This document shows, in pieces, positions 53,691 through 63,724 of a stretch of 64,000 bases of DNA. Both the position numbers and the translations under genes were made by a program. The notes beneath the pieces were generated by a model, which saw only the letters and a list, made by a program, of their open reading frames with translations, ran no database searches and was not told where the DNA came from. Source of the DNA: Gammaproteobacteria bacterium Milos-ODIII6 (lineage in GTDB: Bacteria > Pseudomonadota > Gammaproteobacteria > Chromatiales > Chromatiaceae); NCBI GenBank assembly GCA_029228645.1, contig JAPTHR010000015.1, positions 23,214 to 87,213 of the forward strand, read 5' to 3'. Position 1 is the first letter of the stretch. Each line of letters opens with the position of its first letter.

Positions 53691-55589
53691 TTACTTGGTC
53701 TGCCCTGGATACAGCGGCGGCAGGCCATCCGTGGAATTCACAGCATGTCGCGGCCGCACAATCGGTAACCCATCCTTGACGATGGACCAGAGTTCATCAG
53801 CTGGCCAGACCTCGCCCGGCGGCCCGTACAGGGCCCGGTCGAGGGCGCGCACTTCCTCTGCGCCAGCGGAGAGTCTGTCCGCCAGTTCTCCCAGGCTGTG
53901 TGGCGCCTGGTCCGGCCAGTGGACTCGCGCGAGTGCCAGCAGGGCACGCGCTGCGCTGTCGGCATCCCGATCTCTGCAAGCGGTCTGCAGCGAATTCATC
54001 AGGTCCGACAGATCCTGAACTGGCGGTTGAGTTTCGCTGGGCCTGGAGGACGCAAGCCCTGGCCTGGGGGTGGAGACTGTGGTCGCAGCTGGCGCAATGG
54101 GTTCAACCGCGACCAGCCCCGCAGTCGTCCGTGCTCGCCGGCGCATCAGCCACCACGCGAGTGCGAGCAATGCCAGCAACAGCATCGATGCGCCAAGCAG
54201 CCAGCCGGACTCCAGCCAGCGATTCGGTGGTAATGCCGACGCAGCCGTGGCCGTGGCCGCCGACTCGCCCGCGTCTGGCAACCCGCTTTCCTCCGGCCGC
54301 GGCGCGCCTGCGGATCGCGGGTCCCCGGGCAGAACCTTCAGGCGCCAGGCCGGCAGGGTGGCTGTCGCGGCCGCATCCCGCTGGGTGTCCCACCAGGCGA
54401 GCTGCATGCCGGGCAGGGTCAGATCGCCAGCGTTCGAAGGAATGTAGGTCACGCTCTGACGACTGATGCCGACCAGGCCCGTGGGACCCAGGCGGGTACT
54501 GTTGTCGATCGGCTCACGATAGATGCGTGTCCCGGGTGGCGCCGGAAAGTCCATCGCCGGGATCTGGGCGCCGGTCAAACCCTCGGCTTCAACGGTGATG
54601 GTGCGCGTGACCGGCTGACCGGCCTTCAATTGTGGCGGAGCATCGGCCCAGCTGTCGCTCAGGCGCACGGCCTTCGCTGGCAACCAGCTGCCTTGGGTCA
54701 CGGCCGGCGGACGCACCTTGAGCGTCAATTCAGTGCTGTATTTGCGGACCGGCTGGGAGGCGTCACCGAACAAGTCGTCGAACGGATCGGAAGCGAAGAA
54801 ATCGTCCTGAAAGAAGGGGTCGTTGCCGAACAGTTTGTCGCGCAGGGAGCGCTGCCCACGGGGATCCGCCTGAGCCTTGCGCCGATCCCTGATCTCGCCC
54901 TCGAAACGAATCGACGGTATCCGAAGCTCGCCGCTCTTCTGCGGAAAGACCGCGTAGCGACGCTCGATAACGCGATAGTTACGACCATTACGGGTCGTGG
55001 TGTAACGCCGCTCCTGTCCGACCTGCTCTACGACAGCATCTTCGATTCGCGGCTCGCTGTAGTTGCCATTGCGCACGCTGTCATCGAGATACAGGCGTAC
55101 CAGCAGGGGAACCTGTTGTTGAACGTAGGGATTGCCACCGCCCGCCTCGATACGCACATCGATCTCCACGTGGTCGCCCGCCGCAAGCGACTTCGGATCT
55201 CCCGCCAACGGGGTATCGCTGACCCTCAGGGGGATGGGCAGGCTGCTTTCACTGCCCACCGGGAGGGGCGGGATGGTCAGATCGCCACTGCGCCGGGCTC
55301 TCAACTCAACGCGCCACTGCACCTGCGAGGACATCCGGCCGTTGACGAAGCTCATGCGGGTGCTGGTCCCGGTTCCCTCGATCTCGAAGTCTTTGCGCAG
55401 CGGCGCCAGGTCGGGTTCAGCCCCACTGCCGCCCTCGGCACTGATCGTGAGGGTGAAGGTATCCCCGATGTAAACCGGATTCTGGCTGAGCTGGGCGTCT
55501 ACCGCCGCGTGCACTGCATGCAGGCACAACAGCATGCCGAGCAGCGCCATCCCGAAAATCCGCCAGCGACCCTGCAACTTCCCGCGCAT
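53691..55589 (-). CDS. batD: BatD (oxygen tolerance) protein
   Basis: A 632-aa exported and membrane-anchored protein. Signal peptide at residues 1-28. Several beta domains follow (AQLSQNPVYIGDTFTLTI). A C-terminal membrane helix near 480-500 (WLLGASMLLLALLALAWWLM) precedes a cytoplasmic tail. It is part of the Bat complex with VWA proteins BatA and BatB. The ATG at 55589 has GGAGG 8 bases upstream. It is the last gene of the operon starting with moxR, consistent with the usual order. Confidence 0.9.
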   Translation of the reverse strand: MRGKLQGRWRIFGMALLGMLLCLHAVHAAVDAQLSQNPVYIGDTFTLTISAEGGSGAEPDLAPLRKDFEIEGTGTSTRMSFVNGRMSSQVQWRVELRARRSGDLTIPPLPVGSESSLPIPLRVSDTPLAGDPKSLAAGDHVEIDVRIEAGGGNPYVQQQVPLLVRLYLDDSVRNGNYSEPRIEDAVVEQVGQERRYTTTRNGRNYRVIERRYAVFPQKSGELRIPSIRFEGEIRDRRKAQADPRGQRSLRDKLFGNDPFFQDDFFASDPFDDLFGDASQPVRKYSTELTLKVRPPAVTQGSWLPAKAVRLSDSWADAPPQLKAGQPVTRTITVEAEGLTGAQIPAMDFPAPPGTRIYREPIDNSTRLGPTGLVGISRQSVTYIPSNAGDLTLPGMQLAWWDTQRDAAATATLPAWRLKVLPGDPRSAGAPRPEESGLPDAGESAATATAASALPPNRWLESGWLLGASMLLLALLALAWWLMRRRARTTAGLVAVEPIAPAATTVSTPRPGLASSRPSETQPPVQDLSDLMNSLQTACRDRDADSAARALLALARVHWPDQAPHSLGELADRLSAGAEEVRALDRALYGPPGEVWPADELWSIVKDGLPIVRPRHAVNSTDGLPPLYPGQTK

Positions 55590-55607
55590 TCTCAATCCTC
55601 CCATCGT

Positions 55608-57755
55608 TCACCAGCCCTGCGCATTGCGATCGTCCGGGCCGCGTCGACGTTGCTGATACTGGTATTGAAACTTACGCCGCAACAGACCACCCGGGTCGTC
55701 GGGGATACGCCGCAGCCACTGCTCGGCAGCCAGCCTTTCCTCGCTGTTCAGATCCTCGGCCTGCGCCTGCCCCTGTGCCGACGACACGTTGTCGTCGGAC
55801 TCGGTGCCCGAGCCGGCCCGGGGGCCTTGCGACATATCATCCGTCTGTTCGCGACGGGCCATATCCTTCAGCGCCTCGGAAAACACATTACGGTCTGCAG
55901 CCCCGTCAGACTCACCGCCGGCACGAGCCGGCGTGTCGCGCGCCTCATCCCCCGTCATTCCCTTTGATTTCTCATCTTTGTCCCCTTCTCCCGCCGATTG
56001 GTTCTGTTCGCGCTGGCCCGTACCAGCCTGTGCCTGTGTCGACGGCGCATCCTGGTCCTGATTGGGCGCATCCCCGGATGCGTCCTGGCCGGCCTCTCCC
56101 GGTGCCGGCGATTCGCCATCCCGGCCCTCGCCCGCCTGGCTTTCCTTCCCTGGCTGCCCTGGCTGCCCATTCCGGTCTTCCTGGGCCGGGGCGTCCGCCT
56201 GGGGCTGCCCCTGCGACTGACCGGGATCGCCGGACTGCTGCGCGGACTCGCCTTGCTGCTGATCCGCCTGCTCTCCGGGCTGGTCCTGCGGCGGGCCATC
56301 ATCCTGCGGTGCCTGTGGTGACGGCTGTGCTTGTTGCTCCTGCCTGCGCAATCTTTCGAGCAGATCCTCGACGGCCTTTTTGTTGGCCCCGGCATCCTGC
56401 ATGTCGGGCTGCATCTCGAGCGCATCCTGGTAAGCGGCGATCGCCTCCTGATAGCGGCCCAGCCGGGCCAGCGCATTGCCCCGGTTATAACTGGCCTGCG
56501 CGCCTTGCGCCTGCTCGAAGTCGGCAAGTGCTGCCGCGTACTCGCCCCGCCGGTACTTGGCCACGCCGCGGCGCAAGGGCTCTTCGGATAGCGTCGCGGC
56601 AAGCTCGAAATCGCCGTTTCGCAGCGCCCGGTCCGCGCGTTGTTCCGGGGTGCGCCACAGGCGCTCCCAATAGCCCGGAGCGGTTTGCTCCGCTATCGCC
56701 TGGGAGGCCGCCAGCGCCGGCTCGGGCGGGGTCAGCGATAGCGCACAGAAAGCGACACTGAACAGCCAGCCGCGGCGAAACGCGAGCGCCGCCAGCGGCA
56801 GGAGCAGCACCACCAGCCAGGGGCCGCGCTCCTTCCAGCGTGGCGCCTGCGCCTCGTCCGTCGGCCCGCCCTCGGGCGCCGCAGTGGCCTCGCCAAGCAG
56901 GCTGCGGACATCGCTGTCGTCATCGCTGATCGTGACAAAGAGGCCATCACCCTCGGCGGCAATCTCGCGCAGTTTCCGCTCCTCCAGCCTCGGAACGATC
57001 ACCTGGCCATCGGCCGCATACAGCCAGCGACCTTCCGCATTGGTCAGTGGAGCGCCCTCTGCCGTCCCAACGCCGAGCACCCCGACGCGGTAACCCTGTT
57101 GCCGCAGTTCGGCCGCCGCCACGGAGGCGGCGTCTCCCTCGACCCCGTCGGCGAGCAACAGCACCTGCCCCTGTTGCAGGCCCGCCTGACGCAGCAATTG
57201 CCCCGCCTGGCGCAGACCGAGGTCGGCACGACTCCCCTGAACCGGCATGATGCCGGGTTCGAGTACCCGCAACTGGGAACGCAGGGTTCCCTCGTCCCGC
57301 GTCAGCGGCGTCACGCTAAAGGCATCACCGGCAAACACGACCAGGCCCACCTGGCCTTCACCGGCGAGGCGCAGGATATCCTCGACCTTGAAGCGCGCCC
57401 GGGTGAGACGGTCAGGCGCGATATCGCGGGCCAGCATCGACAGGGACAGATCCAGCACGACCACGCGCGCGCTCTGAGACGCATACACCGGGCTGGGCAC
57501 ACGTTCCCAGGCCGGGTTGGCCAACGCCAGCACGGCCAGCAGCCAGCCACCCGCGAGCAGCGCCAGCCAATGTCGCTGGCCGCGACGCCCTTTGTCGTCC
57601 GAGCTGTCCAGCAGCAGCGGCTGCAGGCCGGGCTCGAGAACCCGTCGCCAGGGATTGTCGCCATCCGCCCGACGCCAGAGACGCCACAGCAGCAGTCCGA
57701 TTGGCAGCAGCAGCCAGAGCCATTGCGGATACAGGAAGTGGAAGGACTCAGGCAT
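55608..57755 (-). CDS. Fused BatB-BatC protein (VWA plus TPR)
   Basis: A 715-aa protein joining two Bat components. N-terminal membrane helices (about 5-22 and 60-80). A VWA domain follows with MIDAS VVLDLSLSMLARD. A third helix near 305-325 leads to TPR repeats (about 375-455, ASYNRGNALARLGRYQEAIAAY). A long Gln/Pro/Asp-rich disordered tail (about 470-650) ends in a short conserved segment. Elsewhere BatB and BatC are often separate. The ATG overlaps the batA stop by 8 bases. The low-complexity tail may be length-variable between strains. Confidence 0.9.
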   Translation of the reverse strand: MPESFHFLYPQWLWLLLPIGLLLWRLWRRADGDNPWRRVLEPGLQPLLLDSSDDKGRRGQRHWLALLAGGWLLAVLALANPAWERVPSPVYASQSARVVVLDLSLSMLARDIAPDRLTRARFKVEDILRLAGEGQVGLVVFAGDAFSVTPLTRDEGTLRSQLRVLEPGIMPVQGSRADLGLRQAGQLLRQAGLQQGQVLLLADGVEGDAASVAAAELRQQGYRVGVLGVGTAEGAPLTNAEGRWLYAADGQVIVPRLEERKLREIAAEGDGLFVTISDDDSDVRSLLGEATAAPEGGPTDEAQAPRWKERGPWLVVLLLPLAALAFRRGWLFSVAFCALSLTPPEPALAASQAIAEQTAPGYWERLWRTPEQRADRALRNGDFELAATLSEEPLRRGVAKYRRGEYAAALADFEQAQGAQASYNRGNALARLGRYQEAIAAYQDALEMQPDMQDAGANKKAVEDLLERLRRQEQQAQPSPQAPQDDGPPQDQPGEQADQQQGESAQQSGDPGQSQGQPQADAPAQEDRNGQPGQPGKESQAGEGRDGESPAPGEAGQDASGDAPNQDQDAPSTQAQAGTGQREQNQSAGEGDKDEKSKGMTGDEARDTPARAGGESDGAADRNVFSEALKDMARREQTDDMSQGPRAGSGTESDDNVSSAQGQAQAEDLNSEERLAAEQWLRRIPDDPGGLLRRKFQYQYQQRRRGPDDRNAQGW

Positions 57756-58767
57756 GCTTCCTTTCCCTGGCTGCGGATGCTTTTGCCGCGGGACGCCGCA
57801 TCGGCAGCGCCGCGACAATGCTCAGCGCCAGCGCGATGCCGAGTGGCCAGGTATAAAGCTCATACACCGGCCGGTAGCTCAGCGCATCCTCGGAGGCCGG
57901 CTCGATCGCATCCAGCTCAGCGTAGATGCGCGCCAGCCCCGCGCTGTCGCGGGCGCGGAAGTAGCGCCCCCCGGTCTTGTCCGCAATCCCGCGCAGCAAC
58001 CCCTCGTCGAGGTCAGTTGCGGGCAGGCGCCGGGTTCCGAAGGGAGTCGTTATACGCATCTCGTCGCCGCCGACGCCGATGGTGTAGATACGCACACCTT
58101 CCTGCGCCGCCAGGTCGGCCGCCTTGCCTGGATCCACCGCGCCAGCGGTGTTGGCGCCATCGGTCAACAGCAGCAGCACGCGGTTCTTTTCCGGTTGATC
58201 GCGCAGGCGCTTGACTGCCAGGCCGATCGCATCACCGATGGCTGTTTCGCGTCCGGCAAGACCGACCTGCGCCTCGCCGAGAAGGGCGGCGACCGTCTGG
58301 CGGTCGAGCGTGAGCGGCACCTGCAGGTAGGCTTCGCGCCCGAACAGGATGAGGCCGACGCGATCACCGACCCGACGCGCCAGGAAGTCGTTCGCCAGGG
58401 CCTGGACCGCGATCAGGCGCGAGACCTGGCGACCCCGGATCTGCATGTCTGCGTTGACCATCGAGCCCGAGATGTCGACCGCCAGCATGAGGCTGCGTCC
58501 GGTGACCGGAATCTGCACGGACTCGCCGAGGACCTGTGGGCGCGCGGCGGCGAGCAGCAATGCAATCCATGCCAGCGTCGCAACGATACGCCGCCACCGG
58601 GCGGCCCGCGAGCGGCTTTGCAGCAAAGACGAGCCCCGCAATACAGCCAGGAAGGGAACCCGCAGCGCGACAGCGGAAGCGTCCTTCGCGCGAGGCAGCC
58701 AGCGCAGGCTGAGAAGTGGCAGGGGCAACGCCAGCAACAGCCAGGGCCATGCAAACTGCAGCGTCAC
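57748..58767 (-). CDS. batA: BatA VWA-domain protein
   Basis: A 339-aa membrane protein. N-terminal helices near 7-24 and 60-78 precede a VWA domain (about 90-290) with MIDAS LAVDISGSMV and the distal LLLLTDGANTAG. A C-terminal helix is near 312-330. It would act with MoxR as an AAA+/VWA pair in periplasmic protein assembly or stress tolerance. It starts at a GTG that overlaps the stop of the DUF4381 gene (GTGA). Confidence 0.9.
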   Translation of the reverse strand: MTLQFAWPWLLLALPLPLLSLRWLPRAKDASAVALRVPFLAVLRGSSLLQSRSRAARWRRIVATLAWIALLLAAARPQVLGESVQIPVTGRSLMLAVDISGSMVNADMQIRGRQVSRLIAVQALANDFLARRVGDRVGLILFGREAYLQVPLTLDRQTVAALLGEAQVGLAGRETAIGDAIGLAVKRLRDQPEKNRVLLLLTDGANTAGAVDPGKAADLAAQEGVRIYTIGVGGDEMRITTPFGTRRLPATDLDEGLLRGIADKTGGRYFRARDSAGLARIYAELDAIEPASEDALSYRPVYELYTWPLGIALALSIVAALPMRRPAAKASAARERKHA

Positions 58768-59273
58768 CGCGGCCCCTCGTGCGCGTGGCGCACCCAGCGA
58801 CGAACCGCATCCATCAGGCCGGGGACATCCACCACCTGATCCAGGTTGGCGTCATAGGGACCCTCCGCCAGCACCCGCCCGGGGCCGTCCGTAAAGGCGC
58901 CGTCCCCTCCGCTTCGATCGAGAAATGCCAGCCAGGCGGACCCGCTCAGCGCGGCCACCTGTTCGCGCGGAAAACGTTGCAGGGCGATGCGCCGCAGCAG
59001 TACCGCGAGCGACGCAAGCTGCTCCGGCCCTGGCTGTTTACGGAGACCACGCTCGATCTCGTCCAGCATCGATTGCAGAACCCGCCAACGGCGCCGACGC
59101 CGCCAGGTTCGCGCAAGCAACCAGGTCGCCAGGAGCAGCAGCACCAGCAGCGAGAGCCCCAGCAGCCACCAACCCGGTGCAGGAGGCCACCAGGGCGGCG
59201 GCGCAGGCAGATGGATGTCGCGCAACTGCAGCGCCTGCTCCAGCATGCCGGAATCGCTCATCTCCGGGTCCAT
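58764..59273 (-). CDS. DUF4381 membrane protein of the Bat operon
   Basis: A 169-aa protein. After a short N-terminus with LQLRDIHLPAPPPWWPPAPGWW comes one membrane helix (about 35-53). A basic stretch (RTWRRRRRW) and a cytoplasmic helical domain follow. The DIHLP...WWPPAPGWW motif is the DUF4381 signature. It lies between DUF58 and BatA genes in most Bat operons, overlapping both neighbours here. Confidence 0.88.
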   Translation of the reverse strand: MDPEMSDSGMLEQALQLRDIHLPAPPPWWPPAPGWWLLGLSLLVLLLLATWLLARTWRRRRRWRVLQSMLDEIERGLRKQPGPEQLASLAVLLRRIALQRFPREQVAALSGSAWLAFLDRSGGDGAFTDGPGRVLAEGPYDANLDQVVDVPGLMDAVRRWVRHAHEGPR

Positions 59274-60259
59274 CAGGCCGACCGTCTGTGGGTGTGCGCG
59301 CCAGCGTGCAACTGTGACGCGATCGCCTCGCCGACCTGGTCGTCGCTCGCGAGTTCCAGCAGCGGAACACCGCCGCGCTGCAGGAGGCCTTCCACCGCCG
59401 CGTGATGCGCCAGGAGCAGATCCTGATAGCTGGTACGCTCCTTGCCCGAGACCGCGTCGAGCTGATGGCGATCGCGGCCGTCAGTGAGTGCGTAGCGCCC
59501 CGGCGGCGGAGCGAACCTCTCGAGCGGATCGAGCACGCGCACGGCCAACAGCTCACTGTGGCGGCGCAGATAGGACAGGTGCGCCAGGCTGTCCTCGTCG
59601 AGACCATAGAAATCGCTGATCAGGATGACCAGGCTGCCCGGGCGCACCAGCCGCCGCAGGCGCAGCAAGGCGGCGTTGAGCCTGTTCTCCCCGGCGGCCT
59701 CCGCCAGCGCGGCCTGCGCATCCGTGTGCGCCACCAGTTCGCGAATGGCCCGCAGGATACCGGCCCGCCCCCCGCGCGGTTGCAGTTCACGGTGGGCGCC
59801 ATTGAACAATAGCGCACCCACGCGATCGCCCTGCGCCACCGCAGCCCAGCCGAACATCGCCGCGCAGCGCGCGGCCTGGACTGACTTCAATGCCCCGCGG
59901 CTGGCGAAGAACATACCCGGGCTCAGGTCGACTGCGAGAATCACGGGGCGCTCTCGCTCTTCGTGGAATACCTTGATGTGTGGTTCCACCGTGCGCGCGG
60001 TCAAGCGCCAGTCCATCGCGCGAATGTCGTCGCCGGCCTGGTAGGCGCGGGACTCCTGGTAGTCCATACCGCGGCCGCGCACCCGGGAGAGGTGGCCACC
60101 GGCACGCCGGGCACGCGCACTCACGGTCCGAAGCGGCTGCAGTACGCTGGCGCTGGCCGCCATGTCGATGAGGTCGCGGGCGGTCACTGCCACACGAGGA
60201 TCGTGGGCAACATCACTCCCGTGCGCATCGAACAGGGAGGAATGGCTGAACCCTGCCAT
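59273..60259 (-). CDS. DUF58 protein of the Bat operon
   Basis: A 328-aa cytoplasmic protein with the DUF58 core RGRGMDYQESRAYQAGDDIR and MDWRLTARTVEPHIKVF. A VWA-like fold follows in which ILAVDLSPGMFF replaces the usual DxSxS metal site with DLSPG, so metal binding is uncertain. It overlaps the DUF4381 start by one base and follows moxR after 2 bases. Confidence 0.9.
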   Translation of the reverse strand: MAGFSHSSLFDAHGSDVAHDPRVAVTARDLIDMAASASVLQPLRTVSARARRAGGHLSRVRGRGMDYQESRAYQAGDDIRAMDWRLTARTVEPHIKVFHEERERPVILAVDLSPGMFFASRGALKSVQAARCAAMFGWAAVAQGDRVGALLFNGAHRELQPRGGRAGILRAIRELVAHTDAQAALAEAAGENRLNAALLRLRRLVRPGSLVILISDFYGLDEDSLAHLSYLRRHSELLAVRVLDPLERFAPPPGRYALTDGRDRHQLDAVSGKERTSYQDLLLAHHAAVEGLLQRGGVPLLELASDDQVGEAIASQLHAGAHTHRRSA

Positions 60260-60261
60260 CC

Positions 60262-61278
<1,017 letters not shown>

Positions 61279-61631
61279 AAAAAACTCCTCTTCGATTATC
61301 GTGGCTTCAATCCGGAGCGGTCGTCACTCGTTGACTGTGGACGTTATGAACCCGCCCACCGGACTGTACTGCAGCTACCCAGACCTTGACAGCAGATGGA
61401 CGCAGGAATTCCGGGCCTGCTGGTTCGCACTTGCCCCGCTCACCCTTTGCGCGAGGCGTGCAGCATCGCTGGGAATGACCTGTCGAACCGTTGTGTTGGG
61501 CAATCCTGTCCTATCACGGGCGCTTCGCCATGTGGCCGACTTTCCACTCCTCACCTGTGGGGACGGTGAGCAAAGACAGAAATGTCTCAGCTGCTTTTTT
61601 GGCTCGCCACCTGCACAGAAGTCACCGGCTT

Positions 61632-61709
61632 GTTCGCGGCCAAGGCCGCTCCTACGGGTTTCGCGCCCGGAACCACCACCGTGCCGTAGGAGCGAGCATG
61701 CTCGCGAAA
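61632..61709. repeat. REP doublet
   Basis: TTCGCGGCCAAGGCCGCTCC (61632-61651) and TAGGAGCGAGCATGCTCGCG (61687-61706) separated by a 35-base spacer. It belongs to the same family as the other REP elements. Confidence 0.85.
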
Positions 61710-61769
61710 GTCGAACCGCGATTTTGATTTCCTCGGGTTCGAATCCGACTGAACCCACAAACAAAAGAA

Positions 61770-61813
61770 CCCCCAAAAAGGGGGCTCGTTTGTTTGGCGG
61801 AGAGGGAGGGATT
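61770..61813 (-). pseudogene. tRNA-Ser 3'-end remnant with terminator-like hairpin
   Basis: TGGCGGAGAGGGAGGGATT at 61795-61813 equals the last 19 bases of both serine tRNAs, after which homology stops. On the minus strand it is followed by GGGGG/CCCCC (61770-61784), which mirrors the terminator of the real genes. No anticodon arm remains. Confidence 0.65.
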
Positions 61814-61942
61814 ACTCGGGCTACGCCCTCGCCCTTCGGGCCGCCGCCACTACGTGGCGACGTTCTCCGCGGCCTTCGGCCGCTCCGTCGAACCACCATT
61901 TTGATTTCCTCGGGTTCGAATGGCCACTTGGTGCCACAAACG

Positions 61943-61970
61943 AAAAAAGGCCCCACAAGGGGACCTTTTT
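61943..61970 (-). terminator. Rho-independent terminator of tRNA-Ser(GGA)
   Basis: On the minus strand AAAAAGGTCCCC-TTGT-GGGGCCTTTTTT forms a stem with one mismatch, followed by a T run. Confidence 0.8.
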
Positions 61971-61975
61971 GCGTT

Positions 61976-62066
61976 TGGCGGAGAGGGAGGGATTCGAACC
62001 CTCGATACGCTATTAACGTATACACACTTTCCAGGCGTGCTCCTTCAGCCACTCGGACACCTCTCC
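61976..62066 (-). tRNA. tRNA-Ser(GGA)
   Basis: A 91-nt class II tRNA with acceptor stem GGAGAGG/CCTCTCC and D arm GTCCGAGTGGCTGAAGGAGC. The anticodon loop CTGGAAA has anticodon GGA and reads UCC/UCU. The long variable arm is TACGTTAATAGCGTA and the T arm is GGGTTCGAATCCC. CCA is encoded. Confidence 0.96.
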
Positions 62067-62204
62067 AATAAACCTGGAATTATTGCAACCGAGACCAATT
62101 CGGCTTCGGCGCAATCGGAGCACGCTGGCGTGCTCAAACAAGGCGCGAAATACTAAACCAAGGCCACCCTTGGCGCAATGAAAATCCGCCTGTTTGCCAG
62201 CGAC

Positions 62205-62675
62205 TCAAATGTGGTGACTGACGTGGACCCGCGGCACGTGTTCCATCAGCAGGCGGAAGTCGTCGCCGGACATCCGAACCAGGTGCTGATGATCCCCCGC
62301 CTCGAAAAACACCTCCTGCTGGTGACTGAGACCGGCATCGAGGACCGCGTCGACCCCATAGGCCTCACCCACAACCGGGATCGCGCCCTGCTCGCAGTCG
62401 CTGAACGTGAGCGCGACTTCATCGTCCTCGATGACTTCGAGACTGCGCGCCATAATCTGGTTGAGTCGATCGAGATCCAGCCGGTGGGTCGCGGGGATGA
62501 TCGCAAGCAGGTAATTGATGTCATCACCAAGCAGGACCGGCTTGGCCATCTGGTCAGGAGGGATGTGGGCTACTTCAGCGGCCTGCTTCAACGTTTTGGT
62601 GTGCGGGTGCTGGATGATCTGGTAGGCCAACCGGTGACTGTCGAGATAGTCCTGGATGGTCGTTGCGACGGCCAT
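62205..62675 (-). CDS. YbaK/ProX-type aminoacyl-tRNA deacylase-like protein
   Basis: A 156-aa single-domain protein of the YbaK/EbsC superfamily, which hydrolyses mischarged tRNAs. Landmarks are QIIQHPHTKTLKQAAEV, the lysine in DQMAKPVLLGDD, DINYLLAIIPATHRLDL, and PVVGEAYGVDAVLDAGL. The ATG at 62675 follows AGGAGG by 9 bases, and codons before it are not family-like. The lysine in MAKPV is the usual catalytic residue. The amino acid specificity is not readable. Confidence 0.85.
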   Translation of the reverse strand: MAVATTIQDYLDSHRLAYQIIQHPHTKTLKQAAEVAHIPPDQMAKPVLLGDDINYLLAIIPATHRLDLDRLNQIMARSLEVIEDDEVALTFSDCEQGAIPVVGEAYGVDAVLDAGLSHQQEVFFEAGDHQHLVRMSGDDFRLLMEHVPRVHVSHHI

Positions 62676-62777
62676 GAGTGTTGCCTCCTGGTCAGTGAAT
62701 TCTGACTGATGTGAGCACGGCTCCGTTGAAGTATAGTTTGCGCTCGCAAAAAGCAAGTGCCACAAAGCGCGACCTGG

Positions 62778-63605
62778 ATGAAGCCCAAGAAACAGAAGAA
62801 ACCGGACGCTGCCGCAGTCGCGGACCGTCATCATTTGTATGAACTCTCGGTGCAATGTGCCGAGGCCGAGATCGACTTCGTCGAACAAACCTTCCGTGAC
62901 ATCCGGCGCCGCAAGCCGCGTTCACTGCGTGAGGATTTTTGCGGCACCGCCAATGTTTGCGCCGAATGGGTCCGACGGAACAACCGCAACACCGCCATCG
63001 GGGTCGACCTGGACGCAGAGGTGCTCGAATGGGGTAGGAAAAACCGACTCGCCGATCTGACTGCGAAGCAGCGCGCACGCATCAAACTGATCGAAGGGAA
63101 CGTGCTTCGCGCCCGCAGCGAACCCGTCGACATGCTGCTGGCGATGAACTTCAGCTACTGGCTGTTCAAAAAACGGCGCGACCTGTTGCGTTACTTCAAG
63201 GCGGCCCGTCGCAACCTGGCCGACGATGGGGTGATGTTCCTGGACGCCTATGGTGGCTATGACAGCTTCCGCGAGATCGACGAAGAGCGTGAGATCGACG
63301 ATGGCCGCGACGGGTTCACCTACATCTGGGATCAGGACGCGTTCAACCCGGTCATCAACAACCTGATATGCCACATCCATTTCGCCTTTCCGGACGGATC
63401 GGTCATGGAGCGGGCATTCAGTTACGACTGGCGCCTGTACACCCTGCCGGAAATCCGCGATCTGTTGCACGACGCCGGCTTCAATAAGACCACGGTGTAT
63501 TGGCAGGGTTGGGACGAGGACGGTGAGGCGAATGGTGAGTTCTATCCCGCCGAGGACGCAGACGCCGACGCGGGCTGGATCTGTTACATCGCGGCAGAGA
63601 AATAG
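62778..63605 (+). CDS. SAM-dependent methyltransferase-like protein
   Basis: A 275-aa class I methyltransferase-fold protein. LREDFCGTANVCAEWV is the SAM-binding loop (motif I variant with FCGTA). AIGVDLDAEVLEWG is motif II with the acidic residue, and MLLAMNFSYWLF and DDGVMFLDAYGG correspond to later motifs. The ATG at 62778 is chosen over a GTG at 62757. The C-terminus (GWDEDGEANGEF) is acidic. It is divergent from the YbaK-like gene. The substrate is unknown. Confidence 0.82.
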   Translation: MKPKKQKKPDAAAVADRHHLYELSVQCAEAEIDFVEQTFRDIRRRKPRSLREDFCGTANVCAEWVRRNNRNTAIGVDLDAEVLEWGRKNRLADLTAKQRARIKLIEGNVLRARSEPVDMLLAMNFSYWLFKKRRDLLRYFKAARRNLADDGVMFLDAYGGYDSFREIDEEREIDDGRDGFTYIWDQDAFNPVINNLICHIHFAFPDGSVMERAFSYDWRLYTLPEIRDLLHDAGFNKTTVYWQGWDEDGEANGEFYPAEDADADAGWICYIAAEK

Positions 63606-63620
63606 CGGCGTCTGATTCCG

Positions 63621-63643
63621 TTCGCGGCCAAGGCCGTTCCTAC
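63621..63643. repeat. Single REP unit
   Basis: TTCGCGGCCAAGGCCGTTCCTAC directly after the methyltransferase stop; the second half of the doublet is missing. Confidence 0.75.
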
Positions 63644-63724
63644 AAGTCCGTGACCCATTACGCCTCCGCCGTAGATACTCTGTTCCGGGTCAAGCCCGGT
63701 CGGCCGATTTCTGATAGATGCCCC

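Larger units (their letters stand above)
61279..61942. other. Spacer between moxR and tRNA-Ser(GGA), with repeats and tRNA remnants
   Basis: About 660 bases without a supported protein gene. It holds a REP doublet, a 19-base copy of a tRNA-Ser 3' end with its own terminator-like hairpin, and T-arm-like GGGTTCGAATCC pieces, listed separately. Confidence 0.6.
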